Part shown: positions 1 to 10,864 of the stretch, piece after piece
Numbering within the stretch: position 1 is the stretch's first letter
How the letters are laid out: each line of letters starts with the position of its first letter
From: Fusarium oxysporum f. sp. lycopersici 4287
Taxonomy: Eukaryota; Ascomycota; Sordariomycetes; Hypocreales; Nectriaceae
Direction of reading: 5' to 3'
Assembly: GCF_000149955.1 (NCBI RefSeq)
Contig: NC_031000.1
Coordinates: 1,092,398-1,156,397, forward strand
Length of the DNA stretch: 64,000 nt
Notes under the pieces: model-generated
What the model saw: only the letters and a program-made list of their open reading frames with translations
What the model was told of the DNA's origin: nothing
Databases searched by the model: none
Translations under genes and position numbers: made by a program

Positions 1-600
1 CAATGACCAGCTGCTATATCAGAGATCTGGGGAAGAACAAGAGCCTATTAACAAGAAGATGTTACTTTCTAATAATAAGAGGGTTTAAAGCTCAAGAGTC
101 AAAGATTGCCTCTCTCGGCACCAGAATAGCTAGTCTAGAGGAGGAGGTTGACCGGTTGAGCAGAGGCAAGAAGAGGGGGGCGATACTGAATCCTAATAAA
201 AGGTTTATGACATTAGCCGAAGCTCTAGTGGCTGGTAGTGTTATTTCTGAGCCAAAAAAGCAATTAAAAGGGCAAATGCTGTTGAGGATGTGATCGAGGT
301 GGGAGGGATGGAAGAACATGAGAGGCCAAATTCGGAGGAGGAAAAGTTAACTGTGGTACGCACGTGGGCAGGGCGTGAAGTTAGAATACTGCGAAAATAC
401 TAAAATCCACCTAATTTTAAAATGAAATTCGAATGTTATTTCACTCTTGTTAATTTTGTTGGATTTCCTACATCTGGTTGAAAAATTGCATTTCGTATGG
501 GGAAATATTTTTTTTGCTTACTTGGTGGGTATTACTGGCGGTAGGTGGGTATTGCATGGTATTGCTCTCTGACAGTACTACGCATAGTACCACAGTTTTG
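1..600 (+). mobile_element. pogo-like DDE transposon, 3' remnant (copy A)
   Basis: The window opens inside the C-terminal part of a pogo-like transposase. The frame from base 3 has the stretch IRDLGKNKSLLTRR, a coiled-coil segment (KIASLGTRIASLEEEVDRL), a basic patch and the NPNKRFMTLAEALV tail. The frame shifts near 260-290 and continues as an acidic tail ending in a TAA near 400. The same protein tail and the same following non-coding block (around 470-560, containing TATGGGGAAA and GGTATTGCATGG) recur on the minus strand at 32305-32897, so this is a dispersed repeat. The catalytic domain lies outside the window or is lost. AT-rich bases up to about 944 hold no further gene that I can see. 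Family assignment rests on the tail only. Confidence 0.6.
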
Positions 601-944
601 GGAGGAGCAACTCTGATAGATCTTCAGCTGAGTATACTATATATACGTAGAAGGTATAACAGATTAGAAGCCGTGCAATGTCTATACTTATCAAGGAGTA
701 ACAGAAGCCTTGTTAAGCTATAAACTTTACTGCCTAGTCATTATAAGTCCTCTGCCTTGATAGGCTGAAGATTACCTTCTGAAATAGAACGGCCGGGTCT
801 ACTTTGGCTAATATAATTTGGATATCTCCACAAACCATATAATATAGTTAAATACTATTAATAGCTTTAAACAACTATTTTAAAATAAATCTTTATACCT
901 TATGGTATTCGGGATATTTAAAGTATACAAAGAGTTTATTTGCC

Positions 945-1681
945 TTAGATTTTCTCTTCAAAGATAGAAAAAAGAGTACAAAGACTACTATCATATTTCA
1001 TCGAGCTCTGCTTGACCTCTCTAGGTGCGTATAGCCCCAGGATCTGCTGCAAGGGATCGCATTCCGCCCCCGTGAGTAGAAACTTAACGAGGTGCCCGAT
1101 GGATATGATATCCCTGTCAAAAAATAGGCTGTGTTGATTCATAAATTCCATCACATCGGTCCAAATCTCAAAGACTGATTTATTATAATCGATAGAAAAG
1201 CCGCGGGCGTCTGAAGCCATTCCTACAAGGCCATATACCTTATCTTTCCTGTCTTGGCAATCTGCTTCTTTATGGTCCTGCAGTAGCTGAAGCAAGGTGT
1301 TTGACCCGGTATATTTCTCCTCTCGCTGCCGTTCCAACCTTATAGGGCCTTTAGATCCAAAGTTGTGCATGGTGATGAACTGCGTAAACTGTTTCCATTC
1401 TGTCGCCGAGTTTCCAAAGCATACTTTAATCTTCTGGGCTAGCCCAATCTCCTGGATTATCCACAGGCGCTTCCAATAGTCGTCATTGTACAACTTCTCT
1501 GCGAAGCTGCGTTCAGCAGAGTCGGTTCGGGGTGAATCTGTTGGCAATCTCGATGTTGGCTCAGAGGCTTATACGGAGACCAGGATTCGCCCAGGTCTTG
1601 CGTTTGATTTGTCTCGTCCTTGGATTGACGCATGACCATGATGCTATCCTTCATTCTAGATGAAATGAACTTGAACAGCAT
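945..1681 (-). pseudogene. HET-domain (heterokaryon incompatibility) protein, truncated and frameshifted
   Basis: The product resembles the second half of the fungal HET domain, found in proteins that trigger non-self recognition and cell death after hyphal fusion. Visible motifs are YWKRLWIIQEIGLA, the signature Trp-x-Arg-x-Trp-Ile-x-Gln-Glu block, and DRKDKVYGLVGMA, the usual HET motif downstream of it. The main frame covers 945-1547. The upstream part (to 1681, SSRMKDSIMVMRQSKDE) lies in another frame, so there is a frameshift or an unrecognised intron near 1550. The N-terminal third of the domain is missing and the ORF ends soon after the domain, whereas family members usually run to 500 residues or more. 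I read this as a decayed fragment. Confidence 0.7.
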
Positions 1682-1768
1682 ATGTTTGTCGCAGGAGGGC
1701 GGGGTAATTGTCCTGCGATATTAGGCAGCGCAGGCAGTTATTTCATCAGCGCTTACATCCCTGTTGTT

Positions 1769-2078
1769 TCAACCGCTGAACCAATCAGGAGAGCATATCG
1801 TCAGTGCATATTTACCAACTTTTAGCTGCATAAAGCATGAACTTGTTGATAGGAAGTGCCTAGGGAAAATATGACGCAGCAATGTCAGCTTGTCACCGGG
1901 GATGAGGATATTGAAGAGAGTGAGGAGAATCGGCTCGACATCGGATATTTCCATGCACCGAGTTCCGAAGCCGTCGTCGGGCGCGTTTAGCATTGACATC
2001 TTGCTTTGCTTTCTCCTTTGATGTAGCATATTTCCGTGGTCGCCCGCGCTTTTCAGGTGCTTCGGGCATAGTTATCAA
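1769..2078 (-). pseudogene. AT-hook-like ORF fragment
   Basis: A short ORF starts at 2078 with an AT-hook core (KRGRPRKYATSKEKAKQ) followed by an Arg-rich helix (AKRARRRLR). AT-hooks bind the minor groove of AT-rich DNA. A second overlapping frame (2029-1769) carries the likely continuation after a frameshift. Such basic N-termini are frequent on transposon-borne proteins in ascomycetes, but no catalytic domain follows, so neither function nor family can be assigned. Confidence 0.35.
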
Positions 2079-2129
2079 GATAAAGTATAGTTGTGATTGA
2101 TTTGGGCTGTTTCGAAGCTCCTACAGCTT

Positions 2130-2300
2130 GATGAGATGTGCTAGCCCCTGGGTTGACCGCGAAATCCTGATTAGGCTAGTGCATGACCGCCAAAATCTAA
2201 TGAAGTTAGCATATGGCCGCTAAATTCTGATTTGCTAGAAGCTGGGAGAGCTAAGACCCAGATAGGCTAGTGCAATGACCGCGAAACTTGCAACGGCAAT
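2130..2300. repeat. Degenerate short tandem repeat
   Basis: About five imperfect copies of a roughly 27-32 bp unit, recognisable by the cores GCTAGTGCATGACCGC, TGACCGCGAAATC and TTAGCATATGGCCGC. The copies differ mainly at C/T and G/A positions. The repeat lies between the AT-hook ORF and the phosphotransferase gene. Confidence 0.5.
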
Positions 2301-2534
2301 TTCGACTAACCTGATGGCTTCATACACAAGGGACATCACGGGGTGTAGAATCAGCAACACCGGCGCGCAATAATTTTAATCCTGTCTAAGCACATTATTC
2401 GTCACTTCTTGAACTACCCATGTGTCAGCTTCCACGGCGCGCTTTCATCTAAATAAGCTGATGGCCACGTGCCATACATAAAGCAGCGCCTCTAATTCCA
2501 TTAAGCCAGCGATTCCGCTTAGTTAGCTTCCAGC

Positions 2535-3416
2535 ATGTCAACACCTTACGTTCCTCCCGACGACGGAACGGCCACTTAACACGACGGTACAGACTCCTTG
2601 GCCATAAAAAATACGCTACTTCGTCGCCTGCTGACCCGCATCGCTCTTAAAACTACCGCGCGCTTGTACGAACACAATGGGCCTTGTATTCCCATTTCTA
2701 AACACCTCATCGTCAAGACGGGGCCATTTGTCCATCTTACCGAAGCAGCAACTATGAGCTTCGTCGCCGCCAATACTTCTATCCCTATCCCGGCTGTCTA
2801 CAGCTCATTTATCTACAAGAATCGAGCTTTTATCGTTATGGAGCGCATTCAAGGAAATTCTCTCGCAGAAGCCTGGCCAACATTGTCCGATGCCGACCTG
2901 GACAACATTTTCGCACAGCTTCGGCAAATGTTCCAGGAACTGAGGGCTCTTCCGCCACCTCCTGGCACAGGAGTAGAAAGCTGTCGAGGCGGTTCGTTGC
3001 GCGATTCCCGCATACCACGGTCAAGACCCAGATTCGGGCCGTTCAAGTGTGTCCAAGATTTCCATCGATGGTTACGTGAAGATCTCAGGCCAGAAGAACA
3101 GCCGGACCAAATGCATGATCAAGAATGGAAGGAAATAAAAGAAATGGTGAGTAAACAGGACGGCCCGTGGCCACCGGCGGTGTTTACTCATGGAGATCTA
3201 AATCCCTTCAACATTTTGGTTCGCGGTGGATATGTCGTCGGTATCATTGACTGGGAGTTTGCGGGTTGGTACCCTTGTTACTGGGAATACACTTCTGCAT
3301 GGTGTGGGAACTATACTCGGCAAGCATGGCAAGGTTCTATTGCTCAGTTTCTTGATCCCTACCCTGCCGAGCTTGAAATGGAGAAGACACGCCAAAGATG
3401 GTGGGGAGATATCTGA
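2535..3416 (+). CDS. APH-family (aminoglycoside phosphotransferase-like) kinase, early stop codon
   Basis: This is a protein-kinase-like small-molecule phosphotransferase of the large fungal APH expansion; the natural substrate is unknown. The catalytic loop HGDLNPFNIL (around 3190-3220) holds the catalytic Asp and Asn, and IIDWEFAGWYP (around 3243-3275) holds the metal-binding Asp. The N-lobe has KTGPFVHLTEA and the hinge-like FIVMERIQG. The C-terminus (RWWGDI) fits the usual family end. The best start is the ATG at 2535, but after 14 codons it meets a TAA at 2577-2579; the rest of the frame is open to 3416. The open part has no ATG before 2755, inside the N-lobe. A CAA-to-TAA change would explain the stop, so the gene may be inactive, or the start may be spliced from elsewhere. 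Confidence 0.8.
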
Positions 3417-3517
3417 AGTCTTGCCAAATACAGTTCTAATACCCTGTCTGAAACACAATCCTACCAGATGCACGAACGAAACAGAAACAAATATCAACCA
3501 GAAACGGATCCTGCTAG

Positions 3518-4135
3518 CTAAGGTACAACCTCCTTCCCCTGGAGCATATCATATGTCGGCTTCGGCAACGCCATATCCGCGGCATTGAGATATCTTCCAG
3601 CTGCAGTCTTGCTCGCGACATATTCACGAGCAACCGCCTTGATCTTTTTCTAATCCAGTTCCGCGGTCCCAGTAGCCATGCCATCTTGAGCTATCTGGGA
3701 CAAAGCTTGGGCGACCCATGTTCGGTAACGCCAGTTAGGGTCGTTTTGGGCAACGGGTGTGTTTCGAATAATGTCGACCAGCCGGCCTTCGTCTTCGATC
3801 TTGGCAATGACAATACGAGCGAGGAGATTGTTGGTACTCCGCACATTGGACAGAGGTATCTCCTCATATATCCAGCTGCGAATAGGGTGATTCTTGACAT
3901 GGTGGCGTATACCAGAGACTTTGGCACCTTTTTCGTTCTTTGGTCCGATAAGAAAGCCCCAATGATACCTATAGCTAAAATTTAGCTTTAGCTGGGTAAA
4001 CAGTATCTGTAGTAATTACCTTTGCTCTTCGTTATTGACGACTCCACTGGGGTATAAGGCAATATACAGCCGGTTTTTATTGCCACCTATCTTGAGAGTT
4101 TGGAAGCAGATCAGGTACTTTATTAACAAGCCGGA
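3518..4135 (-). pseudogene. Conserved fungal protein of unknown function, one nonsense codon
   Basis: Reading the minus strand gives a two-exon product. Exon 1 (about 4029-4100) reads GGNKNRLYIALYPSGVVNNE and ends at a GTAATT donor. Exon 2 starts near 3985 with YHWGFLIGPKNEKG, runs through SNVRSTNNLLARIVIAKIED and DPNWRYRTWVAQALSQIA, and ends with YDMLQGKEVVP and a stop at 3518-3520. From memory this is a common ascomycete family of unknown role. A TAG at 3650-3652 sits where a Trp would read well (ELD-stop-KKIKAVARE); TGG to TAG equals CpA to TpA on the plus strand. No ATG is visible for exon 1, so the 5' end is also missing or spliced further upstream. Confidence 0.6.
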
Positions 4136-4679
4136 TTAGCAGGTTAACATATATAAAAAAGAATCAGTAAAGATAAAGTTTTAATTCCAAGGCAGTTGGC
4201 AAGTTTGACAGTGATAACTTAGTTGGCATCCTGCCTCTATTTATTATTAACTATAGGATATATATATAGAAATGTATGTCAGAATGGCAGGGCATAGGAC
4301 GCGGGCCTCAACTTCGCTAGCGCGCGCCAATGTGATCATCCGGGGTCTCGGCCCCAATGTTATTACCGCGCGCCAAATGAGACAGATGATCAAACTCAAT
4401 AGATATAAATACATTTCAAGTTCGCCTGCATTTTTCGTCCATTCTTGGTAACTCACGCAAACGTCCTAGCTGGCGATAACCCTCAATGTGGATGCTAAAT
4501 CAATCAACACCCTATGTAGCATTGATGAAACACGAGAGAAAACAAGTGGAGGTTATATTGTAACAAGGGCTGGATGTAATGTGCCGAATTACATAAGTCT
4601 TGACTTTACCAACAGCTGCAGAACAGCAGGAATATATATCTAACCATTAAAAAGAAATATATATTTTCATGTTTTCCAA
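4136..4679. other. AT-rich stretch without a supported gene
   Basis: No frame of convincing length or composition is seen. The block is AT-rich and borders the MITE that starts at 4680. Confidence 0.6.
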
Positions 4680-5104
4680 TAACGTGTTTGATAAGCGAGC
4701 GACGCACCACCCTATACACCTTAAATCCGGTTTTTAAAAAACTCTTTAAAAATCCAAACTACGCCTAAAATAGCTATAATTTTAATAGCATATATATAAC
4801 TCTTAAAATAAGCTATCTTCTCTTCTTAAAAAATCTAAGAAAATTCTATATAGCTATAAACCTTAAAATCTATTTGCACTGTAAAATACACTGTATAATT
4901 AAGCATTTCTTTATAAAGGAATTTTTTTCAAAATCTAGGAAAAGTATTTAACATAGCTATTATTATACTATTACTAAAAATACTTTTTTTTATATTTTTA
5001 GCTGTTTTATTTAAGGTGTAAATTACGATAGGGTAAGCTATTTTTAGCTATACAGTGCAGTGCGTCGCTCGCTTGACTGCGTCGCTCGCTTATCAAACAC
5101 GTTA
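4680..5104. mobile_element. 425-bp MITE with perfect 27-bp terminal inverted repeats (pogo/Tc1 type)
   Basis: The left end starts TAACGTGTTTGATAAGC and the right end is its exact reverse complement over 27 bases, ending GCTTATCAAACACGTTA at 5104. The outermost bases are TA on both sides, which suits a TA target-site duplication as made by Tc1/mariner/pogo elements. The GCGAGCGACGCA part of the repeat is present twice in a row at the right end (from about 5060). The inside is very AT-rich with no coding frame. Related GCGAGCG ends are found next to transposase remnants at 45534, 54905 and 60664, so this may be a non-autonomous derivative of a pogo element. Confidence 0.85.
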
Positions 5105-5467
5105 GCTAAGTTTCTGGAAAGAGTTATATGGGGGACGTGGGGGGGAGCTTAGTAACTGGTAGGGTATGAAAAGAAAGTCAAAAGAGTGGAACAGACTCTG
5201 CAACTGCTAACGGCGAACATGCTTTGAGTTTTCATTCTTTAAGTGCGCGGCAGTGATAGCTAGCTATTATTATTAACTTTGGCGAAGTAGGGCAATGCAA
5301 ACTAATGCTAATCCGCGAGGCCTCGGCTATTTGCTGGACCCCGTTAATTAGGCATAGTCGTTTAGACGATTCCGACCGCGCAGGATATAATCAATTAATC
5401 AATCAACTGATAACGCCTTAGTCCCTCCCATCCTCTGCAACGCTGGGAGAACCTTGTCCACCCATGA
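5105..5467. other. Intergenic region, no gene seen
   Basis: There is no convincing frame between the MITE and the zinc-finger gene. A short G-rich run occurs near 5130-5150. Confidence 0.5.
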
Positions 5468-6285
5468 TCATTTCCTCCTCCATCTTTGCTTGGTATGCAC
5501 TTCCTCAATGTGACGCTTAAGGTTATCAGGGCGGGTGAACTCTCTCTTGCATTCCGAGATAGAGCATTTGAACGCATCTAGGGTGGGCAGGAACTGCCGA
5601 TGGTAGACCCTGACGTGCCAGAGCATGGGCTTCTTGTCCCCAAATATCTGTCCACATCCTGCTATACAAAGCGTCCGGGGCTTATGCATTGTGCGAATAT
5701 GAATACTGCGGAACTCATTAACCAACTAACCAATACTTCGACTGTCGGTAATCGAGAGATAGGCGCTTACCTCAGCTTTTTGCTTGTCAAAAAAGTCCGA
5801 GAGCACGCGGGCCAGGAACAACAATACTCCCTATTGGGCCCCCTGGCATGCCTTATATGTTTGCTCGGACTGACTGCGTGGGTCGGCAAATGCTGTTCTA
5901 GAGTTTGAGTAGACTCTATGTCACACCTGGATAGTCCAATGGCGTTGATAACATGTCCGGGACTCTTTGCTTTGACTTCAGCGGGGACATTTTCGCAATC
6001 CTTCATAAGCATCCTCCATTCATCGTCTTCCTGACTGTTAGCATGCGAGCCACGAGAAGACTATGCCTTCAAGCAACTAGAAGGGATAGCGGTGACAGTG
6101 CCGGTGGAAGCCGTAGCGTGTACGAGAGCCGGGTTGACTGTATGGCCTAGGGAGATCGAGTTGACAGTGATAAGGTCCCCATATTGTGGCATCCCAGGTG
6201 CCTCGGTTACAATCCCTCCGGTGTTGTTCAGGAGAGTTGGGTTCAAGGCATGCGGCTTAAAAGCCGTTTCTGGTACTAGCTCCAT
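5468..6285 (-). CDS. C2H2 zinc-finger protein, two exons, one in-frame stop
   Basis: Exon 1 is 6285-5771 and exon 2 is 5705-5468, with a 65-bp GT-AG intron (5770-5706). Splicing is well supported because it completes a classic finger across the junction: CSWPACSRTF on exon 1 and IHIRTMH on exon 2 give Cys-x4-Cys-x12-His-x4-His. A less regular Cys/His segment (CIAGCGQIFGDKK ... HVRVYH) follows, then a second classic finger (CSISECKREF ... LKRHIEEVH) near the C-terminus. The ATG at 6283-6285 is in frame with the rest, but a TAG at 6058-6060 interrupts codon 76. Either translation starts at the ATG at 6012 or the gene is disabled. It is probably a DNA-binding regulator; targets are unknown. Confidence 0.7.
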
Positions 6286-7076
6286 AATTGAGGGGTGTCT
6301 GGGAACTCATCAGCTAATGTATATGTTTCAAAGCAGCAAAAAGCGATGCCTTTTCCACACTTCATAGTTGCCGTGTATACCTAGTTGTAAGCTCAGTGTT
6401 TAAGTGCAAGTGACGAACTTCAAAAGCGCAAGACGCGCCCTTTGGCCTTTTTGGTTGAAAGTAATCCGGACCAGCATTGCGGGGGCATGTGAGATAGTTA
6501 TACTTCCAGGGTCAGGGTGTCACTGCGGGGGGAAGGGTATGTAAGCCACCACTCGAATGACGCAACTGTGTCCCGGCGGCGCGGCTTAGCTTCCCGAATT
6601 AGTTTTTTAGTGAGCATCTGTTGTCAAGAGTTCTCCTGAATGATTTCTGTATCTTATCAGCTTCTTGTGGTAAATACGCTCGATGTTTACTACTCGAGTG
6701 GATATGGGAGTTCATACTAACCTGGTATCCGAAGCTGGTGTTAGCAAGTCGGGGCTTTCCGGTGGGCTTCAATAGCTCCTGGCTAATCAGACGAGGAATA
6801 CCGATGCGGTGGAAAAAGCCTTTTTCGGCCAAAACCGACCTTAGTTCCCCAGCCATATTACTCACGATTGTGTCATAGGTCATCACCGATGATGATGCCG
6901 GCCTAGTACGAAGTATTGAAGAATTAGACTTTATTATTCATTTGCCTTAGGAACCCTGGCAGAAAACTGCTTAACTGTCTTTACTCCAGGCGTTTGATCA
7001 CCATAGCTCGGCTAATGCTACATCAAGCTACCAGGCAGGAGTTCTCCCATGATAGCATCATCACGCATCATCAAGA
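6286..7076. other. Intergenic region with one weak ORF
   Basis: A 95-codon minus-strand ORF (6886-6599) and an overlapping plus-strand ORF are present. Neither shows a domain, a signal peptide or a plausible partner exon. The rest probably holds the divergent promoters of the zinc-finger gene (minus) and the deaminase-like gene (plus). Confidence 0.4.
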
Positions 7077-8648
7077 ATGACGGTAGTCCAGACTTCGGAG
7101 TTCCAATACTATGCTGGTCTCGATCCCTTCCAGCGTAGACTTCTCTACGAGCCAATCGTTCTCGAGTATGCAATGATTCAAAGTTGCAACCTGGCCCGAG
7201 AAGAACCAGAAAGCCACGCGACGGTCGACTTTGACAACCTGCAATCCGACTTCGAAGCCTTTCGTGTGCTCGTAAATAATCTCGCCCAGGTCTGTGACAA
7301 TGAACGAGGCGGAAATTCGGTCACCGCCATGACAATTCTCGAAGGGACGAATGGGCCCGAATTCGTGTTTGCAGCGAACAGGAAGGACGAAGAGGAGACT
7401 AGGGCAACCGCGAGATTCGTAACGAACTTACTACAGTTGGCCGGGCAGAACCCCCAAAATCTTAGCTCCGATGCCCCCGAGAAGAGAGTACTCAGGATGA
7501 TATTAGCTTTCAACATGCCCCGAATTACCGAATACAAAGACAAACTTGATAAGGCTTTAGGCCTTTGTCTGGAAGATCACGAACGGCGACAGTCCGAAGA
7601 CGGTATGACACACTACATGACACTGACTCCAACGATGCACAGAGGCCTTGAAGAGTGAGCTTCAAAAGCTCAGAGAGAAATGCAACTTCTCGGTCAACAA
7701 CGTACGCGAGCAGGAGGAAATCAAGTGCAAGTCTCCCTCCTTCTGTCGACGTACTTTATACATACCGAGACTAACTTTACCCCAGCACTGAGAGATTGTG
7801 AAAGGCTGATCAACCTGATCCATAATGCCCAGCTGGCGATGACAGGGATCAAGAAAGCCGTCAGAACGAAAGCCAGGGGCAGCGAGTTCCTCAGGTCTGG
7901 GCCGTGGTGCGAGCTAAAACATTATCTCGGCCGTTGGCATTCCTACCGTCAAGCTGCGAACTTTATTGTTTGTGCAGCAGCAGCCTGGCCGCTACTATTT
8001 CAGGACTTCAAGATCACCTCACTACCGTCTAGTACTCGCATATCCAAGCCCATTGCACAGTCAGACCTGACAGCTGTTGCCATTGTTCAACACATGGAGG
8101 CTTTCGAGAAAGTAAAAATGCCAGAGCTTATGCAGGATGCAGAGGATCTCCGCAGGATGGGTCTGGATAAGGCTATCCAAATTCAACTCTTGAAGAGAAC
8201 TTTCAGGCCAATCGTACACGCAGAAGTCCTCATTCATCACTACCTCACCAAGAACGGAATCACAAGGCCAAATAGATTTTGGCGGCAATGGCAATACATC
8301 GGCGCCAGCAAGCCAACTTGTCGCTTATGTCACTATTACTTCAGCTCGCACTCACAGAGTCAGATACAAGTTCGGCCGTCGCATCTGAATCTGTACCCAA
8401 ATTGGCGTTTACCGGAAATCTCTGACGAGGACGATGCGGAAGCTCGAGAAGCTCACAGGAAGCTCTTGAAGTGCATCGCTGAAAAAGTGCGCAATGACGC
8501 GAAGCGGACTTTGCAGCAGAGGACCACTAAAAGCAAGCAACATGACTCAAATACCTACTCTGGTACACCGAGATACCTTGTGAAGAGATCAGAGTCAACA
8601 AATTCTGATGGTCCCGCCTATTGCGAGGTTGATCGCTGCAGTCGGTGA
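7077..8648 (+). CDS. OTT_1508-like cytidine-deaminase-fold protein, three exons
   Basis: The C-terminal half has the marks of the OTT_1508-like deaminase family: VHAEVLIHHYL (zinc-ligand His and catalytic Glu in HAE) and, further on, YIGASKPTCRLCHYYF (the Cys-x-x-Cys zinc ligands), followed by VRPSHLNLYPNWRLP. The N-terminal half is helical and has no domain I know. My gene model is exons 7077-7602, 7643-7724 and 7793-8648, with introns of 40 and 68 bp; the sum is exactly 488 codons including the stop. The middle exon reads as a heptad-like helix (SELQKLREKCNFSVNNVREQ). The second intron has a perfect CTAAC branch site, but I chose a second AG to keep frame, so that junction is less sure. Such proteins are linked by comparative genomics to nucleotide-modifying effectors or mutators; the substrate here is unknown. 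Confidence 0.7.
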
Positions 8649-8653
8649 GGGGG

Positions 8654-9123
8654 TCAGCCTGTGGTCGCCTTGAGATGGAGTCTCTTGTACTGCTCAGTCA
8701 TTAAATACACAATAAACTCAGCGGCTACGCAGAAATCTTCCTTTGTCATCATAATTTCTTGGCATACACGTATTAAGGATGTGGCCCTATCTTCACCCAA
8801 ATCCTTAACAAGTGCAATGTTTATCGTTTTTGTTGGCATGATTCTTAGTCTCGACTCGGTCGTACTTGTTAATACCATTCCTTGTTAGCTCCATCACGAT
8901 CGTCATCTTTATCTTCATACTTATCTCTATTACTACAGTCGCTAGGCTTATCCTTATCTTCCTTATGTCCTTTATCCACGTTCCAGTTAGAGTTCACAGC
9001 CTCGCGTTGTAGAAGAGCAACCAGATATCGTATATGACACATCATGATGGTTTCATCGCGTCCGAGTCGTAAGCTGTATATATCTTGCTGCTGATGTGTT
9101 TCAAAATGTTGAACTCTAAACAC
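8654..9123 (-). CDS. Two overlapping short ORFs, hypothetical
   Basis: Two minus-strand frames, 9123-8869 (84 codons, ending in a Lys/Asp-rich tail) and 8878-8654 (74 codons), lie back to back in different frames. They could be two exons of one small gene or chance. No signal peptide, membrane segment or family motif is visible. Confidence 0.25.
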
Positions 9124-10190
9124 ATAACAAATGAACCTTTTCCATACATCAACATATCTTTTCAGGCAGTTCTCAACTTTGAATTTGTGGGGTCAAAAGT
9201 CATCTTTCTAGTAGGTATTCAACCAGCATCGAGATCAGTATGAAGTCTTGGCCAAGTTGAACGTGGCTCGATCAACCATGAGGCCGACACCACGCAGTAT
9301 AACTCGAAGCCGGGCTTCTACGGCAGCTGGACTCCGGGGTACTGTATCGTACCATTGGCCCAACAAATAGTCTTCGTTCCATGTTGGTTTGGGCTTTTTT
9401 ACCGTGGCCGCAATGATGCCAAGCGGTCGGCCATGAATTAAGCGAGGCCATCCTGTATGCTGCAGCCATGGGGAGAAATATGTGGTAAGAATATGGAGAT
9501 TCTGATTGGTGCAGAAGTGGAAATGCGGCGCATTTCTTGTCTACATGCTTGATTAGGGTTATATCTGACTCGTTGGACTGGCTGGTTGGTTCTTGCCTGG
9601 CTAATGGAATCACCCTTATATTATACTTTTCTACATTCCCTGCTAAACATTCTCTGCTAAATATACTATATAATACACTTATAATATGATCTAAACCTGA
9701 CTGGATTTAAATATATTGAATCCCTCTGAACTGGAAACTTAACTTTGTTGGTTAATCTGCTTTTAATATATTATGGCTTGGATTGGTAACCCTTACTGCA
9801 AATCGGTATTCCCATGCTATCCCCTACCCCAAATGGCTACTTGTCTCTCCTCAATGTACCGAAATGCACGGTCCATGCAGCCTGGCCAATCACATAACAC
9901 AATCTCAATCTCGACAACCACATCAAAAAAAAAATCACCAAACTTCAAACTTATCGCAACAGTGTAATTTGGATTTATATTAATTCATACTTTGGAAAAA
10001 TACATACCTGGATGTTGCCTTTTAATACATACTATTTTGGGCTATTTTACTTGGCGGGTTTCTTTACATGTTGCCCCCTATGGTTCAATAGCGCCATTTC
10101 ATTTTGTATGTATTTTTCAATCATGTAGTCCCCTACATGAATGCTGAATGGTTGATAGGCGACAGGGGGTCAGCGCACGGACGAAAAATG
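9124..10190. other. Low-information region with weak ORFs
   Basis: The longest frame is a 113-codon minus-strand ORF at 9613-9272 with no recognisable domain. The rest is AT-rich. It may be decayed transposon DNA leading into the hAT remnant downstream. Confidence 0.35.
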
Positions 10191-10193
10191 TGT

Positions 10194-10587
10194 AATTTAG
10201 TAATTACAAGCAGTCCTTGGTACAGTAGACAATCTGGATTCCTATATCAACGCTTTACCTCTTGAAATCGACTGTACTCCTCTTGACTGGTGGTCTCGTC
10301 TTGAGCAACGGGCACAGTATCCACGACTCAGTCGGATGGCTATCGATATCCTTTCCATCCCATCTGAATCAGCTGAGCCAGAGAGAGCATTCTCAGGTGC
10401 TCGACGTACTGCTTCGTGGGACCGGCTTCGAATCACTTGGAAGAATCTTGAGAAGGTGGAGTGTATCGGCAACAGGCTACGAGAAGGACTAATTGTCCCC
10501 TCCGGAGAGGGTAGATTGGGTCTAGTATGCAATCCGCTGGCTGGAGATTATGGGGCACCTATGGATGTAGGTCTACAAGACGACTAG
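10194..10587 (+). mobile_element. hAT transposase C-terminal (dimerisation) remnant
   Basis: The frame ending at 10587 reads WWSRLEQRAQYPRLSRMAID followed by ILSIPSESAEPERAFSGARR, the conserved hAT dimerisation block. The frame is open upstream to about 10194, giving some 130 codons; the DDE core and BED finger are missing. Directly downstream (10670-10760) are repeated AAGTTGTAC-ACACTACC motifs and palindromic GTTGTACAACA motifs that look like hAT subterminal repeats. Confidence 0.75.
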
Positions 10588-10664
10588 AATGCTATAGACG
10601 AAGATATAGAGCCATGGCACCTTAATTCTACCCGTTTGGTCGTTGCACGTGACCTTATGGTTGC

Positions 10665-10765
10665 ACAACTGTTGTAAAGTTGTACGACACTACCTTTCCT
10701 CTACTAAAGTTGTACAACACTACCCCATAACATACAACTATTGTACAACAATACGCATCTATGCT
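10665..10765. repeat. Subterminal-type repeats of the hAT remnant
   Basis: Two direct copies of TAAAGTTGTAC(G/A)ACACTACC, about 37 bp apart, plus further GTTGTACAAC palindromes. hAT elements commonly carry such short repeats near their ends for transposase binding. No clean terminal repeat or 8-bp duplication was found. Confidence 0.45.
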
Positions 10766-10864
10766 TTGGTGTTCCGAATTGCAATATAACTATCATTTAA
10801 TGTATAAATGCACGAAGTTTACTTTGTATTTAGGTGTACCAAGCTGTTGCTACCTCGCCTATAA

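Noticed and set aside
7178..7543. 121-codon minus-strand ORF opposite the deaminase-like gene
   Set aside because: Shadow of the plus-strand coding frame.
9272..9613. 113-codon minus-strand ORF
   Set aside because: No domain, and composition not clearly coding; kept only as part of the low-information interval.
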